DNA of 34,452 nucleotides from JARLFX01 sp036404255 (GTDB lineage Bacteria > Acidobacteriota > Terriglobia > Terriglobales > Acidobacteriaceae), in the NCBI GenBank assembly GCA_036404255.1, contig DASWOP010000215.1, forward strand, positions 1-34,452. Reading direction: 5' to 3'. Below the pieces are notes generated by a model, which saw only the letters and a program-made list of their open reading frames with translations, searched no databases and was not told the origin of the DNA. The position numbers and the translations under genes are program-made. This document shows, piece after piece, positions 1-7,628 of this stretch. The stretch's first letter is position 1, and each line of letters opens with the position of its first letter.

Positions 1-1
1 A

Positions 2-517
2 TTTATAACCGGAGGGTTTATAGAGCTTGGTAAATCTACCTCCCGTACGCCATCGGTCAAGTCGTGGAAAGCGGTGCCGTGGCTTGCAGGCGGCATGGCT
101 GCGATCCTGCTGCGCGATCCTGCTGATACGGCCACGCGGGATGCGGTCCAGACTATGTTAAACAAGCTCGCAGCTGACCCTGATAGCGGCATCCAGGGCA
201 TCCTCAGCGCTTCGGAAGCGATGCAGTTGGGGGGCTTTCCCCATGCGGCCTTCGTTGTCACGTTGAAGACTGGGTACGTTACTGGTGGTGCGTTGACCGG
301 GCCGCTAGTGAGCGAAACGGAACAACGCGGTACGCACGGTTATAACCCACTCACGACACCGGAGATGCGCTCAGCATTTTTTCTGATGGGATCGAACGTA
401 GCTGCGAGAAAAGATCTGGAGATCATAGATATGCGCCAGATTGCTCCCACTCTAGCGCTACAGATGGGACTAACCATGCCATCAGCCCAGGAAACGCCGT
501 TAGCGGTCGCAAAATAG
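2..517 (+). CDS. Alkaline-phosphatase-superfamily enzyme, C-terminal part (5' end outside window)
   Basis: The frame is open from base 2 to a TAG at 515-517, so this is the C-terminal ~171 residues of a longer gene; the GTG at 74 is not needed as a start. The segment GTHGYNP followed by a FFLMGSNV-like strand resembles the C-terminal metal-binding His region of type I phosphodiesterase/nucleotide pyrophosphatase proteins (alkaline phosphatase fold). Family members hydrolyse phosphomonoesters or phosphodiesters, usually in the periplasm. The nucleophile Thr/Ser and the other metal ligands would be in the missing N-terminal part, so substrate class cannot be judged. It ends just before a recombinase remnant and lies outside the integrated element. 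Confidence 0.7.
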   Translation, partial: FITGGFIELGKSTSRTPSVKSWKAVPWLAGGMAAILLRDPADTATRDAVQTMLNKLAADPDSGIQGILSASEAMQLGGFPHAAFVVTLKTGYVTGGALTGPLVSETEQRGTHGYNPLTTPEMRSAFFLMGSNVAARKDLEIIDMRQIAPTLALQMGLTMPSAQETPLAVAK

Positions 518-541
518 GAGCCGACAAGGATCACAAGGTCC

Positions 542-916
542 GGGAGACTCTACTGCCTGCAGTGGCGCAGGTCGATTTGGAACTGCGGCAGGTTTATCTG
601 ACCGGAACCAAGAACGTGGATTCACGGACGTCCCCTGAACGGCAGGGCGTTGGTTGCGCACAAACAGTTGCGGGCCGGTCTGGTGAATTACACCTGGCAT
701 TGCAACAGGCATACCTTCGCCAGTAGACTGGTAATGGCCGGAGTGGACTTGCACACGGTCGGGGAACTCCTTGGGAACCGGACGGCACAGATGACCAAGC
801 GGTGCGCACGCCTGAGTATGAATCATAAGCAGGCAACGGTGGAGCGGATAGTGGCGGTACGAAGTGCCAGCAAAACTGCCAGTGCGAAAAGCAGGGACAT
901 CTGGAGTTTCCGGTAA
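542..916 (+). pseudogene. Degenerate tyrosine recombinase (integrase) C-terminal remnant
   Basis: Recombinase-like sequence is split over frames. GRLYCLQWR starts in one frame at 542, the homology continues as QVDLELRQVYLTGTKN in the neighbouring frame from about 568, and it returns to the first frame near 633 as PLNGRALVAHK and runs to TAA at 914-916. The late part carries the HxxR box (HCNRHTFASRL) and the usual final segment. The final segment reads GNRTAQMTKRCARLS, where active relatives have a GH..T...RYAHLS pattern, so the His is Asn and the nucleophilic Tyr is Cys. Two frameshifts, a missing N-terminus and lost catalytic residues make it a dead remnant. It stops 17 bases before the tRNA-Ser gene, which suggests the tRNA was also used by an older element. 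Confidence 0.75.
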
Positions 917-933
917 CTTGTTGTAAACAAAGC

Positions 934-1025
934 GGAGAGTTGGCAGAGCCCGGTTGAATGCACCTGACTCGAAATCAGACATAGTCGCAAGGCTATCGGG
1001 GGTTCGAATCCCTCACTCTCCGCCA
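934..1025 (+). tRNA. tRNA-Ser (anticodon CGA)
   Basis: Acceptor stem GGAGAGT (934-940) pairs with ACTCTCC (1015-1021), followed by G-CCA encoded in the DNA. The anticodon loop CTCGAAA gives CGA (reads UCG). A long variable arm (ATAGTC-GCAA-GGCTAT) is typical of class II tRNA-Ser. The T arm is GGGGG-TTCGAAT-CCCTC with one G-T pair. The first anticodon-stem pair is C-A, a mismatch; otherwise the cloverleaf is intact. Its 3' end is the attachment site of the element that starts immediately downstream. Confidence 0.93.
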
Positions 1026-1026
1026 T
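1006..1026 (+). other. attL core (3' end of tRNA-Ser)
   Basis: The segment from GAATCCC in the T arm through GCCAT is repeated at 28198-28215 with three bases (TCC) missing. P4-type integrases typically use tRNA 3' ends as the crossover region, so this copy, which restores the tRNA, is read as attL. Confidence 0.65.
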
Positions 1027-1106
1027 TTACTTATTCCATGATGTCCAGTAAGGTCCAATAAGCGACATGTTTACAGCATGATAGGGAATCGATATTCCGA
1101 GATGGT

Positions 1107-1173
1107 GTGGTAACTTCCCATTGAATCCTAGCTCAAACCGTGGTAACTTTCGTGGTAAGAAATTTACCACGGT
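1107..1173. promoter_or_regulatory. Integrase arm-type boxes and int operator
   Basis: Three direct boxes GTGGTAA(C) begin at 1107, 1140 and 1152. An inverted TTACCAC lies at 1164-1170 and a partial TACCAC at 1180-1185, next to the int start at 1188. ACCGTGGTAA (1137-1146) and TTACCACGGT (1164-1173) form a perfect 10-bp inverted repeat, and CGTGGTAA (1151-1158) can pair with TTACCACG (1164-1171). The same box occurs at the other end of the element. The likely role is integrase or excisionase arm binding combined with autoregulation of int; this role is inferred. Confidence 0.6.
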
Positions 1174-1187
1174 GAGGGATACCACGC

Positions 1188-2411
1188 ATGGCCATCAACC
1201 TCCTATCGGCTGCTGAATGTAAGAACGCCACCAGCAAAACGGCGGTCGTCCGCAAACTTCACGATGGCGATGGACTTTACCTGTGGATTTATCGCGATGG
1301 CCGGAAGTATTGGCGCATGCGTTACTGGCAGGCGGGCAAGGAGAAATCCCTGTCTGTTGGGGTCTACCCCCAAGTCAGCCTCAGCGATGCCCGGAAAAAG
1401 CGCGATGAGCTGCGCAAGCAACTGCAAGCCGACCTCGATCCCTCTGCCGAACGAAAAGCCAGCAATCTGCGTAAAAAGCTCGCCAATGTAAATTGCTTTG
1501 AGGCGGTGGCGCGGGAGTGGTACGGCAGACAAGCGCATATCTGGGTGGCGCACCATGCCAGAGACGTGAAACGCCGCCTTGAGAGCAACATCTTCCCTAC
1601 CCTTGGCAAGCGTCCCATTGACCAGATCGATGCTCTGGAATTGTTGGAGACGATCCGGAAGATCGAAGCTCGTGGCGCATATGATCTGGCACACCGCGTA
1701 TTGCAGGTATGCGGGCAGATCTTCCGCTACGGCATCGCCACGGGACGCTGCACCCGTAACCTCTCCGCTGATTTGCGCGGCGCCCTCACTCCGCATGTAG
1801 CCAAACATCAATCCGCCGTTCGCCCGGAGGATCTGCCCGACTTGCTGCGCGCCATTGCCAGCTATGATGAGGCTGGCGACAAGCAGACCCGCTACGCCCT
1901 GCAACTGCTGGCACAGACCTTTGTGCGCACCAACGAGCTGATCGGCGCGGAGTGGACTGAATTTGATCTGGATAAGGCTGTATGGATTATCCCCGCTGAG
2001 CGCATGAAGATGCGAACCGAGCACATTGTGCCGCTATCGCGGCAGGCACTCGACCTACTGGCCAAACTTAAGGAAATAGCAGGCGTCAGCCGTTTTGTAT
2101 TGCCGGGACAGAGCCGGGGCAAATCCATCAGCAACAACACCATGCTGTTCGCCCTCTACCGTATGGGCTACAAAGGTAGGATGACCGGCCACGGCTTCCG
2201 CGCGGTAGCTTCGACCATCCTCAATGAAACCGGCTTCAAATCCGACGTGATCGAACGCCAGCTTGCCCACTGTGAACGCAATAAGGTGCGGGGCGCATAC
2301 AACCGGGCTGAGTACCTGCCTGAACGCAAGCGCATGATGCAGTACTGGGCAGACCATCTCGATAGGCTGCAAGCTGGGGCCAAAGTCGTCCCGATCCAGC
2401 AGAGCGCCTAA
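1188..2411 (+). CDS. int: P4-type tyrosine integrase
   Basis: This 407-residue protein is the normal length for P4-family site-specific recombinases, which cut and rejoin DNA at tRNA 3' ends. The N-terminal ~90 residues form the Arm-binding domain (DGDGLYLWIYRDGRKYW), then a core-binding helical region, then the catalytic domain from about residue 210. All catalytic positions are visible: Arg in TFVRTNEL (~247), Lys in MKMRTEH (~275), HGFR (~334), His in QLAHCE (~360) and the nucleophile Tyr in GAYNR (~371). ATG 1188 is preceded by GTGAGG with a 10-base gap. The gene sits directly after tRNA-Ser and downstream of GTGGTAAC boxes, as expected for an element integrase. It appears intact, so excision is possible if an excisionase is supplied; none is recognisable here. 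Confidence 0.93.
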   Translation: MAINLLSAAECKNATSKTAVVRKLHDGDGLYLWIYRDGRKYWRMRYWQAGKEKSLSVGVYPQVSLSDARKKRDELRKQLQADLDPSAERKASNLRKKLANVNCFEAVAREWYGRQAHIWVAHHARDVKRRLESNIFPTLGKRPIDQIDALELLETIRKIEARGAYDLAHRVLQVCGQIFRYGIATGRCTRNLSADLRGALTPHVAKHQSAVRPEDLPDLLRAIASYDEAGDKQTRYALQLLAQTFVRTNELIGAEWTEFDLDKAVWIIPAERMKMRTEHIVPLSRQALDLLAKLKEIAGVSRFVLPGQSRGKSISNNTMLFALYRMGYKGRMTGHGFRAVASTILNETGFKSDVIERQLAHCERNKVRGAYNRAEYLPERKRMMQYWADHLDRLQAGAKVVPIQQSA

Positions 2412-2418
2412 CTGCACT

Positions 2419-2446
2419 AAATCCCAGGCTTCAGAATCGGGATTTT
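2419..2446 (+). terminator. Weak terminator after int
   Basis: AAATCCC (2419-2425) and GGGATTT (2439-2445) form a 7-bp stem with a 13-base loop, ending in a run of four T just after the int stop. Stem and T tract are modest, so this is a candidate only. Confidence 0.35.
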
Positions 2447-2874
2447 CGCATTTGGCAACAGCTTAAACTCTCAGAACTTGAGCGGTTGGCGCTTGCACGC
2501 CAAAGCTGCGACACGCAAATCGGCGTGGAGAAAGGGAGCAAACGTTTTGTTTGGCTTCGCTTGTATCGAAGGCTTGCCAGGTGCGGGTGCAGCTTAATAT
2601 TCAAACAGTTTCCTCAAATTCTGCATGAATTGTATTTTCATCGGCGTGCAGTCGGTGTGTCTTTATTGCGGTGAAGATCTCTTTTTTGTAGCCTCGGATG
2701 CACTTTGCTTTGCCTACAGTTATGCCACTGAACTACCACGAGATTATTTTCTTTATGCCCTCGGAGTCTTTGTTGAGCGCAATCTATTTGGTTCAGGTTC
2801 TGCCATAAAAATAGCGATTGTATTGCTTTGGATATAGGCAGGGTTTGGTATGTAGGGTTGTGATTGCCTTCTGC

Positions 2875-2997
2875 ACTGCCGCGGTATTGCCATATCTTTG
2901 CCGCGCTGCGGCAACACTTCTGCCGCGCACTTGCAGCAATGTTGCCGCGTTTCGTTACATCGTTCCACGATAACCCTGCCCCGATTGCGGCAACTAT
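2875..2997. repeat. Iteron-like TTGCCGC cluster
   Basis: Repeated (T)TGCCGC(G) words appear at about 2877, 2898, 2921 and 2942, with the inverted form GCGGCAA at 2908 and 2988. TTGCCGC-GCT-GCGGCAA (2898-2914) is a perfect 7-bp palindrome with a 3-base centre. Mixed direct and inverted copies within 120 bases suggest protein binding sites. Whether this is an oriT accessory region, a vestigial replication origin or an operator cannot be told. Confidence 0.5.
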
Positions 2998-3103
2998 TTT
3001 GGCCGTATATTTCCAAATGCGTTGACTGCTTATTAAATTTCCTCAGGCTCTTCTCTTGCCACGGATTGTGCCACGCCTTCTCCCAGACGATGTTCCATAT
3101 CTA

Positions 3104-3327
3104 GAAAAGTATACATAACTAATTTAGTAGATGTATATTGCAACACTAGAGATGAAAGACGACGCACAACTCATTAGGTCGGAGGGCAAGTCATGCGCTG
3201 TATATACGAAAACTCCCTCCGGTCGTTTCCGTATCTCCACCAGGCCCACGCAATCCGCCTGCGGCTACTCGTGTGGACCTTGCGCAACTTGCTCAGGGCT
3301 GCGCCCCGAGACCCCTGAGGAGATGCG
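3104..3327. other. Candidate oriT region upstream of mobC-relaxase
   Basis: Inverted repeats lie immediately upstream of the mobilization genes: TATACAT/ATGTATA around 3111-3137, CGGAGGG (3180-3186) with CCCTCCG (3215-3221), and a short GGGC-TGC-GCCC hairpin at 3296-3306. MOBP systems commonly keep oriT next to the relaxosome genes. No known nic sequence was recognised, so the call rests on position and symmetry. Confidence 0.35.
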
Positions 3328-3330
3328 TTG

Positions 3331-3660
3331 ATGGCGCGGCCAAGGAAGATAGAGCTGCGACGAGGCTTTCTGGTGAAGCTGCTTCCAGAGGAAAAAGCGA
3401 GGATTGAAGTCCTCGCCGACCACGCGGGTTTAACAATGAGCGAATTTCTGCGAAGGTGCGCTCTGGGGAAGCGTATCCACTCGAAGGTCAGCATGAAGGC
3501 GATGGGTGAACTAGGACGGCTGGGCGGGTTGCAGAAGTATTGCCTGCAACAGATCAAGGATCAACCGGACCTGCCGGAGACACGGCATCAATTGAATGCG
3601 GTTCTCAATGCAATCCTTGCTGAGATCAAGCGCGTTCAGGCTGACGAGCGGGAGGCGTAG
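3331..3660 (+). CDS. mobC: MobC-like relaxosome accessory protein
   Basis: A 109-residue basic protein. The first ~50 residues look like a ribbon-helix-helix DNA-binding unit: a strand around RRGFLVKLLPEEKARIEVLA, then a helix ending MSEFLRRCALG. A C-terminal helical region follows (GRLGGLQKYCLQ, then ETRHQLNAVLNAILAEIKR), the layout of MobC-family mobilization proteins that help the relaxase load at oriT. ATG 3331 is preferred over the TTG at 3328 because GAGGAG at 3317-3322 lies 8 bases upstream. Its TAG is followed at once by the ATG of the relaxase, so the two genes are translationally coupled. Confidence 0.75.
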   Translation: MARPRKIELRRGFLVKLLPEEKARIEVLADHAGLTMSEFLRRCALGKRIHSKVSMKAMGELGRLGGLQKYCLQQIKDQPDLPETRHQLNAVLNAILAEIKRVQADEREA

Positions 3661-5859
3661 ATGCTGGCTCCCATCTCAAACGGCAGACGTGACAAGGGGA
3701 CCAGTTTCAAGAGGCTGAAAGACTATCTGACTAAAGAGCGAGATCCTGAGACCGGAGAGGAGATGTTTCGAGGCGAGATGATCCTGTCGGACAACCTCGC
3801 CTCGCTCGAAACCGCCCACCTGGAGATGACTGGGATTGCAGCGCATAACCCGCTCTGCAAAGACCCGGTGTACCACTTCCAGATCACCTGGCATCCGGGA
3901 GAGCGGCCAATAAGAGAACAGTGGCAGACCGCTGCGCTGCGGACGCTGCGGGACCTCGGATTCTCCGAACATCAATACCTGATTGTTGCTCATAACGACA
4001 AAGCGCACTTTCACATTCACATCATGGTGAATAAGGTCCATCCAGAGACGTACCGGGCGCACACCCCCTACTACGACATGTTTACGCTCGACAAGGCGAT
4101 GCGTGAGTTGGAATACGAGCAGGGTTGGATGGAGGCAGTTGGAAACTATCGCTGGGACAAGGAGCGCGGCATCGCCGTCAAGAATACGCGAGAGGAGATG
4201 CGTGCGCTGAGTGTTCGCGAGAGGCAGGCGCGCGGCAAAGCTGCGGAATTGGAACATTACCATGACGCAGAAAGTCTCCAGGCCTATGTCAAAGGGAAAC
4301 CAGCTGCGGATCTCCAGATGCTCCTCGCCCGGCATACGGTTGGTTGGTCCGATGTTCACGCCATGCTGCACCAGTATGGTTTGGAAATGCACCAAGGAGA
4401 ACAGGGCGGTTATACCGTCCAGTCCATCGGTTCAGGCATTCGGGTGAAAGCATCCGACGTCTTTCGGCGAGCTTTTGCAGGAAAACTGAACCGCGCGGAG
4501 ACGGAGAGAAAGCTAGGGCCATGGCGGGAGGCGAGCCTCGAAGATAGGGCAGGCGGCGATCGTTCAGATCAATACGAGCAGCACTCAACGCGTGATCCTG
4601 AAAAACGGACACAGCGCCGGGAGGAACGCGAACATGCGAGGCAGGAGCTCAAACATCAATTCGCCGTTTACCGGACCGACTGCCGCGAGCGGCAAAAAGC
4701 GTATACGGTGGATGTACGCAAGCGGCGGACGGAACTCTCCGACCAATTAAAGCTGGCCAAGAAGCAGATACGCGCACAAGAGCTTCCCTGGCCGGTGAAG
4801 TGGGCGCAACTCTCCCGGACGGTTGCCGAACATGTCGTCCAACAACGTCTATTACGAGTCGAAGCCCTGCGTGAACGCCTGAAGCTTCAGGGGCTTACCT
4901 ATCAACAATGGGTTATGGGCAAAGCCGAAGCCGGGGATAAAGCCGCCGCCGCGCAGCTTCGCGGCTGGCGGTACCATGACCAGCGGAACATTAACAAACT
5001 GGATAAGGTGATCGCATCCGAGCGGGATACGCTGCATCTATCTGCTGGAGGGCCATTTGATGAATCCGAGTGGACAGAACTCACCAATGACCGTCTGCGC
5101 GAACTCCAGCGGAACGAGCAGATCGCCAGAATCATCGCCGCGACGCGCTGGACGATCAACCGGCGTAGCGGTGATGTGCATTACACGGTAGGAGGGAAAC
5201 TGGCACTTGTCGATCGTGGAAAGACTATTTCCGTCCTGACAACTGACGAAGCGGCCATGGTTCTGGGACTCGAAATAGCGATGAAGAAATACGGTTCCTT
5301 GATCAATGCATCTGGCCCAGAGGTGTGGAAGGAGCAAGTTGCCCGTGCTGCTGCTCGCAATGCTGTTTTTATCCAATTCACTGACGCCAGGATGCAGCAG
5401 ATCATCTTTGCCGAGCAGATGAAGCTGGATCGGCTCGGCATGATGGCCAAACAGCTATTAGATATTCAGGCCCAGGTTGCGAACCGGCCGGAAGCTTCAT
5501 TCCAGCTTGCAGATCGAGATGCGGCCTATGTTCTGATGGGCGGCATCTTCGGGCTGGTGCGGGGACGCGGTCTGGTCAACGATCTTCATGGCAATCTGCA
5601 ACTGGGTGAAGTCCGCAGGACCAACATCAAGAACATCTTCTATTTTGATATCACCCGTACTGCTGACGGCACGGTGACTTATACGGTCGCCCCTATGACA
5701 GGCAAAGGGGCGGAGTTGACAAAGCTGCTCCACGATGCGGCTGGTCAGATGGGCAAGACTTCCGCTATGCAGCGCCCAGCTATGGGGCAGGTTGGACATA
5801 AAAGAGAACAAGACAGGGAACGGAAGAAAAGCCACGAAAAAGACTTCGGTCTTGAATAA
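3661..5859 (+). CDS. MOBP-type relaxase with LPD7-like domain
   Basis: A 732-residue protein. The N-terminal ~250 residues are a relaxase/mobilization nuclease domain: candidate nicking Tyr22 in KDYLTKE, a strand at YHFQITWHPGE (71-81), and the metal-binding histidine motif HNDKAHFHIH (111-120). Such enzymes nick oriT, stay covalently on the 5' end and pilot the strand into a recipient. The middle (about 300-450) is highly charged and probably helical. Around 480-560 an RSGDVHYTVGGKLALVDRGK-type segment matches the large polyvalent protein-associated domain 7 found behind several TraI-like relaxases. It follows mobC with no gap. No VirD4/TraG coupling protein or mating-pair genes follow, so transfer would need a helper system. 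Confidence 0.85.
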   Translation: MLAPISNGRRDKGTSFKRLKDYLTKERDPETGEEMFRGEMILSDNLASLETAHLEMTGIAAHNPLCKDPVYHFQITWHPGERPIREQWQTAALRTLRDLGFSEHQYLIVAHNDKAHFHIHIMVNKVHPETYRAHTPYYDMFTLDKAMRELEYEQGWMEAVGNYRWDKERGIAVKNTREEMRALSVRERQARGKAAELEHYHDAESLQAYVKGKPAADLQMLLARHTVGWSDVHAMLHQYGLEMHQGEQGGYTVQSIGSGIRVKASDVFRRAFAGKLNRAETERKLGPWREASLEDRAGGDRSDQYEQHSTRDPEKRTQRREEREHARQELKHQFAVYRTDCRERQKAYTVDVRKRRTELSDQLKLAKKQIRAQELPWPVKWAQLSRTVAEHVVQQRLLRVEALRERLKLQGLTYQQWVMGKAEAGDKAAAAQLRGWRYHDQRNINKLDKVIASERDTLHLSAGGPFDESEWTELTNDRLRELQRNEQIARIIAATRWTINRRSGDVHYTVGGKLALVDRGKTISVLTTDEAAMVLGLEIAMKKYGSLINASGPEVWKEQVARAAARNAVFIQFTDARMQQIIFAEQMKLDRLGMMAKQLLDIQAQVANRPEASFQLADRDAAYVLMGGIFGLVRGRGLVNDLHGNLQLGEVRRTNIKNIFYFDITRTADGTVTYTVAPMTGKGAELTKLLHDAAGQMGKTSAMQRPAMGQVGHKREQDRERKKSHEKDFGLE

Positions 5860-6316
5860 GTACCATACCTATCTTTCGGCTCAATCTCTGCAAGCCACTA
5901 GAATCTTGCGACGCATTCTTTGTTGACTAACAAAAAGTCCGGAGACATTGAAAATGTGCCGGTTGCCGGCGTCAGACAAATAGGCATCATGGCGATTCCA
6001 GTAGTGCGGCATACTGGGGCATGTAACGAAGTTTTCGCCGACATGAATCCCTTCCGGTTGGAACAGGCCAGAAGATGGGCGTAGCGCTGGCGGTGAATCA
6101 GCCTCTCAGACCGGGAAATAGGTGCATGCTATTGGCGATTTAACCTTGGAGTCATCTGTTAACGAATTCAAAGGTGGCTCCTAGTTAGGAGCCTTGTCGC
6201 ATAATTCTTTAGTAGGCTCCTCACGTATTAGCGGTATTGAAGCACGGTAAACACCAGTGACATAAATATCCGCACTCTGCTCCATGTAGGCAGCGGAGTG
6301 CGGATAGGAAGGGAGT
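5860..6316. other. Non-coding stretch after relaxase
   Basis: No convincing gene is seen. It holds a short hairpin GGCTCC-TAGTTA-GGAGCC (6176-6193), which could end transcription from the relaxase operon although no T run follows, and the larger hairpin at 6268-6305. Confidence 0.4.
6268..6305 (-). terminator. Hairpin terminator for the minus-strand remnant
   Basis: ATCCGCACTCTGCT and AGCGGAGTGCGGAT pair over 14 positions with one G-T wobble. On the minus strand the stem is followed by ATTTATG and lies 11 bases beyond the stop of the gene remnant at 6317. It is therefore read as that gene's former terminator. Confidence 0.5.
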
Positions 6317-6571
6317 TTACCAAGGGTTGCTGGGGGGAGCGTCAGCAGCCCAGGATTGCAGTTGCGAGTAGGAAATATCCGCCAGGCCGCCGGGTACGGC
6401 CTTCGTGACGAAGACTTCCAGTTCGCTCATATGGTAGGTGTGGCCCATGGCAACGATATCGTTCCAACCGCCGCTGGGGGTCTGACTGATGGCCTGCAAT
6501 TCAATCGGCGCGCCAAGTTGAGTGAAGCCATTCTGCGTGGAAGTGCCGTCGTAGAGATCCTGGGCGGCTGA
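6317..6571 (-). pseudogene. C-terminal remnant of an unidentified protein
   Basis: The minus-strand frame, read toward a TAA at 6317-6319, gives protein-like sequence: QDLYDGTSTQNGFTQLGAPI, then a continuation containing GGWNDIVAMGHTYHM and ending DAPPSNPW. A hairpin terminator follows the stop. Upstream of about 6571 the frame stays open but the sequence becomes low quality, so the N-terminal part looks deleted; the break lies near a small hairpin (6578-6595, AGGGCTC-TGTC-GAGCCCT). The family is not recognised. An internal TTG at 6497 could start a 60-residue peptide, but there is no reason to think it is expressed. Confidence 0.45.
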
Positions 6572-6810
6572 GGTAAGAGGGCTCTGTCGAGCCCTATAGG
6601 CTCGGGATATCCTTGGTTGAGAAAGCCGGGTAATTATTCAACCATCAGTTACATTGACGCGCCGTGATCTTGTGGACGCGATTTCTCCGAATCGAACAGG
6701 GAGTGACAAGTCGAAATGGGACCCGGATGCGCTGCCCCGTTCTGTAGCTTCTCAACAGCAAGAACAGGAGGGAACCCCCGCCTATCTATTCAGATCATTG
6801 CAATATCGGA
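6572..6810. other. No gene seen; small hairpin
   Basis: Between the remnant and the end of the next minus-strand gene there is only the AGGGCTC/GAGCCCT hairpin (6578-6595). On the minus strand it could terminate the efflux operon, though it lacks a clear T tract. The plus-strand frame in this region has no protein-like features. Confidence 0.35.
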
Positions 6811-7592
6811 TCAATCGGCTGCAACTTGCGGTAATCTGCTCCGAATCTGCAAGAGCATTGCGCTATTGGAGAATAGTGCAATGTTGTGACGGCGTGCTGT
6901 GAGTCGGATCGCCCCGGTGTCAGTCGTCGACGTCTGTGTGGTCACGTGGTCAAAGCCGTAGACTCCGCAAGCGCTAGGAGCGAAAATAGCGAGTGCTTGC
7001 GGTGAACTCGTGCTGTCGCACTGAAGCCCTGCTGTATCTTGGGCAGATCCTGAAAGCAAGGGGCCGTATCTGCCATCACTATTCTCGTATCCGATCTTGT
7101 CGCGTTGTCTGAGTAGAGAAATTTACTGCCCGGAGTCGTTCTTCCGCCACCAATCAAAGCATGCGTATAAGGCGACTGAGATTGCGGTACAGTAAGGTAC
7201 TCTGCGTTATATGTCTCAGAGGAACTGGCTACCGCGCGAACCGAAAACACGACCGGCATAGTCTTTGTCCCAATTTGGATATGATCGAACCGCAGCACAA
7301 GACTGGCTGACTGTCCGGCAGACTCATTGTAAGGTGTCACCGAGACTATATGCCCAGTCACGAGAGAACCCTGCGCAACATCTATGCTATTCCCCGCATG
7401 AACAAGTTGCATCGTTCTTGCAGTGATTAGGTCGCGAGGCTTGGCCTTTGCCGTATCAATTGAATGAGACAGCGTAACTGGAACTACTGTTCCATCTGCG
7501 AGTGCAATGGGTTGAGGATTCTGCGCATTTGCAGTTGCAATAATACCTATGGCCAGAGCTGCTGATATAAGGTACTGCGTTGGTGTCTTCAT
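6811..7592 (-). pseudogene. Secreted hypothetical protein, frameshifted near its C-terminus
   Basis: The gene starts at ATG 7592 with a clear signal peptide (MKTPTQYLISAALAIGIIATANA) and a soluble all-beta-looking domain (DGTVVPVTLSHSIDTAKAK ... LVLRFDHIQIGTKTMPVVF). The first frame runs to a stop at 6942, but its last ~35 residues are unlike the rest. From about 7030 the neighbouring frame reads CDSTSSPQALAIFAPSACGV and later GAIRLTARRHNIALFSNSAM, which looks like the true C-terminus and ends at 6811. A single-base indel near 7030 therefore splits a ~255-residue protein; it may be real or a sequencing error. It lies 36 bases after tolC as the fourth gene of efflux operon 1, suggesting an envelope role. 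Family function is unknown. Confidence 0.65.
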
Positions 7593-7628
7593 TGGAAGTA
7601 CTCTCCTGTATTGAAAGTCAGATTCGCG

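Larger units (their letters stand above)
2447..3330. other. Non-coding stretch between int and mobC
   Basis: No open frame in this ~880-base region looks like a protein; the short frames are 60-90 codons with poor composition. Much of it (about 2560-3130) appears more AT-rich than its neighbours. It contains an iteron-like cluster (2875-2997) and inverted repeats just upstream of mobC. The position before mobC-relaxase suggests transfer-origin or regulatory function. Confidence 0.5.

Noticed and set aside
500..982. Minus-strand frame of 160 codons running into the tRNA
   Set aside because: It overlaps the tRNA and the recombinase remnant; the composition is Pro/Arg/Ser-rich noise.
2753..3104. 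Short frames on both strands across the TTGCCGC cluster
   Set aside because: They are low-complexity and repeat-driven, with no ribosome site; a non-coding binding region explains the sequence better.
3131..3331. Plus-strand 66-codon frame before mobC
   Set aside because: It coincides with the inverted repeats of the candidate oriT and looks unlike a protein; the Cys residues come from repeated words.
3676..4395. Minus-strand frame of 239 codons within the relaxase gene
   Set aside because: It lies opposite the conserved relaxase domain and has no recognisable features.
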